Part shown: positions 7,047 through 7,818 of the stretch, in pieces
Position numbering within the stretch: position 1 is the first letter of the stretch
Layout of the letters: every line of letters begins with the position of its first letter
Assembly (NCBI GenBank): GCA_910585805.1
Contig: CAJUFB010000058.1
Location: 15,694 to 23,511, forward strand
DNA from: an uncultured Acetatifactor sp.
GTDB lineage: Bacteria; Bacillota; Clostridia; Lachnospirales; Lachnospiraceae
Direction: 5' to 3'
Length of the DNA: 7,818 nt
The notes under the pieces: generated by a model
Databases searched by the model: none
Seen by the model: only the letters and a program-made list of their open reading frames with translations
What the model was told of the DNA's origin: nothing
Position numbers and translations under genes: made by a program

Positions 7047-7757
7047 ATGAGAATAGAACGAGTGGATGACAAGACAGTAAAATGCTTCCTGTCCAATGAA
7101 GAACTGGAAGAGTACGAGATTGATTACAAGGATTTTATCCTGCGCAGCGATAAGGCAAGGGAGATCGTGCAGGAGATCATTGAGCAGGCGGAGGAAGAGG
7201 TGGGGTATAAGCCGCCCAAGTTTGCATTTGATCTGCAGATCATGCTGCTGCCCGACCAGGGGCTGATACTGACTTTCTCTGACAGGGATGCAGAAGCAAG
7301 GGAAAGCGACCAGTTTATTGAGTGCCTGAGGGAAATAAAGAAAATCCTGCAGCGTACGCGGGAAAAAATCAGCGAAAGCAATGAAGCTTCCAGTGAAAGC
7401 CAGCAGAACCAGCAGGCCGCCGTGGGGGAAGGCGCAGGGAATGGCCAGGAGGCACAGGAACAGGCCAGCCGTCCCAGCTTTGCGGTGTTTGCGTTTTCGG
7501 GGATTGGACGGATTATGGAATTTGCTTCTGTGCTTCCCTCTAACCTGCTGGTGGAAAGCAGCCTGTATGAAATGGATGGGCTTTATTATCTGTATCTGCT
7601 GAGAGGCCGTGCCTCCTATGAACGTTACAGCAGGGCATGTGTTCAGGCAATGGAATTTGGCAGTCTATATGCTGCGGATGAGTCTCAGGTTCTGCGGCTG
7701 AAGGAGCATGGGCAATGTCTGATAGCGGAGAAAGCAGTGAAGAAGTTAAGAGGATAA
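7047..7757 (+). CDS. mecA: MecA-family adaptor protein for the ClpC-ClpP protease
   Basis: 236 residues, close to the usual length (about 220). The N-terminus MRIERVDDKTVKCF is the family's hallmark; residues 1 to about 105 form the substrate-recruiting domain, followed by a charged helix. Residues about 108-144 are a low-complexity Ser/Glu/Gln/Ala/Gly linker. Residues about 145-236 are the C-terminal domain that in Bacillus subtilis MecA binds ClpC, recognisable by FSGIGRIMEFASVLPS, SSLYEMDGLYYLYL and the final EKAVKKL helix. In the family MecA is a soluble cytoplasmic adaptor that assembles ClpC and delivers clients such as ComK for degradation; in an anaerobe of this type the clients are unknown. 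It is unrelated to the methicillin-resistance gene of the same name. It is preceded by its own promoter candidate and by the terminator of the upstream operon, so a functional link to the protease pair is not indicated. Confidence 0.9.
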   Translation: MRIERVDDKTVKCFLSNEELEEYEIDYKDFILRSDKAREIVQEIIEQAEEEVGYKPPKFAFDLQIMLLPDQGLILTFSDRDAEARESDQFIECLREIKKILQRTREKISESNEASSESQQNQQAAVGEGAGNGQEAQEQASRPSFAVFAFSGIGRIMEFASVLPSNLLVESSLYEMDGLYYLYLLRGRASYERYSRACVQAMEFGSLYAADESQVLRLKEHGQCLIAEKAVKKLRG

Positions 7758-7761
7758 GTGT

Positions 7762-7798
7762 ATTATAAGTAAGCGGCAAATAATCGGCGTCTTATAAT
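7762..7798. repeat. Small perfect inverted repeat downstream of mecA
   Basis: ATTATAAG (7762-7769) and CTTATAAT (7791-7798) are exact reverse complements separated by 21 bases. The right arm contains TATAAT, but no good -35 element is found 16-18 bases upstream, and no T run follows. It could be an operator or weak hairpin for the next, unseen gene. The last 20 bases of the window show nothing further. Confidence 0.4.
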
Positions 7799-7818
7799 TA
7801 GTCTCCTATTCTGGTAGT

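Overview
The window looks like chromosome from a gut Firmicute of the Lachnospiraceae type. Three things point there: a dockerin-carrying M60 (enhancin/mucinase-type) metalloprotease, a C-terminal style of aromatic cell-wall-binding repeat common in that family, and a MecA-type ClpC adaptor. Base composition is moderate and looks alike across the genes, with AT-rich spacers. This placement is inferred from the gene families; no rRNA or other marker is present.

Layout: (1) Bases 2-5290 (+) hold the 3' part of a very large secreted multidomain protein, open at the window's left edge. The order is a repeat linker, a CnaB/carboxypeptidase-regulatory-like sandwich, a complete type I dockerin, a discoidin-like region, two FN3 domains, a second discoidin-like module, a helical spacer, the M60 zinc peptidase (HEIGH-X10-E), an FN3-like domain, a third discoidin-like module and an unrecognised C-terminal domain. 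(2) Bases 5303-6799 (+), 12 bp downstream with its own strong RBS, encode a secreted protein: signal peptide, beta-rich module that resembles a divergent cohesin, Pro/Thr/Glu linker, and two 134-residue aromatic cell-wall-binding units. (3) An imperfect hairpin at 6813-6845 probably ends this transcript. (4) A good promoter candidate (6908-6936) and a leader of about 100 nt precede mecA (7047-7757, +). (5) The last 61 bases hold only a small inverted repeat.

How the genes may work together: the protease has a dockerin and no visible surface anchor in the part seen. The next gene supplies a wall-binding protein whose N-terminal module could be the cohesin partner. The most interesting reading is a two-gene, non-cellulosomal cohesin-dockerin system that docks a candidate mucin or glycoprotein protease on the cell surface. 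The dockerin and the M60 site are read directly. The cohesin call and the pairing are inference. mecA appears to be an unrelated housekeeping neighbour with its own promoter.
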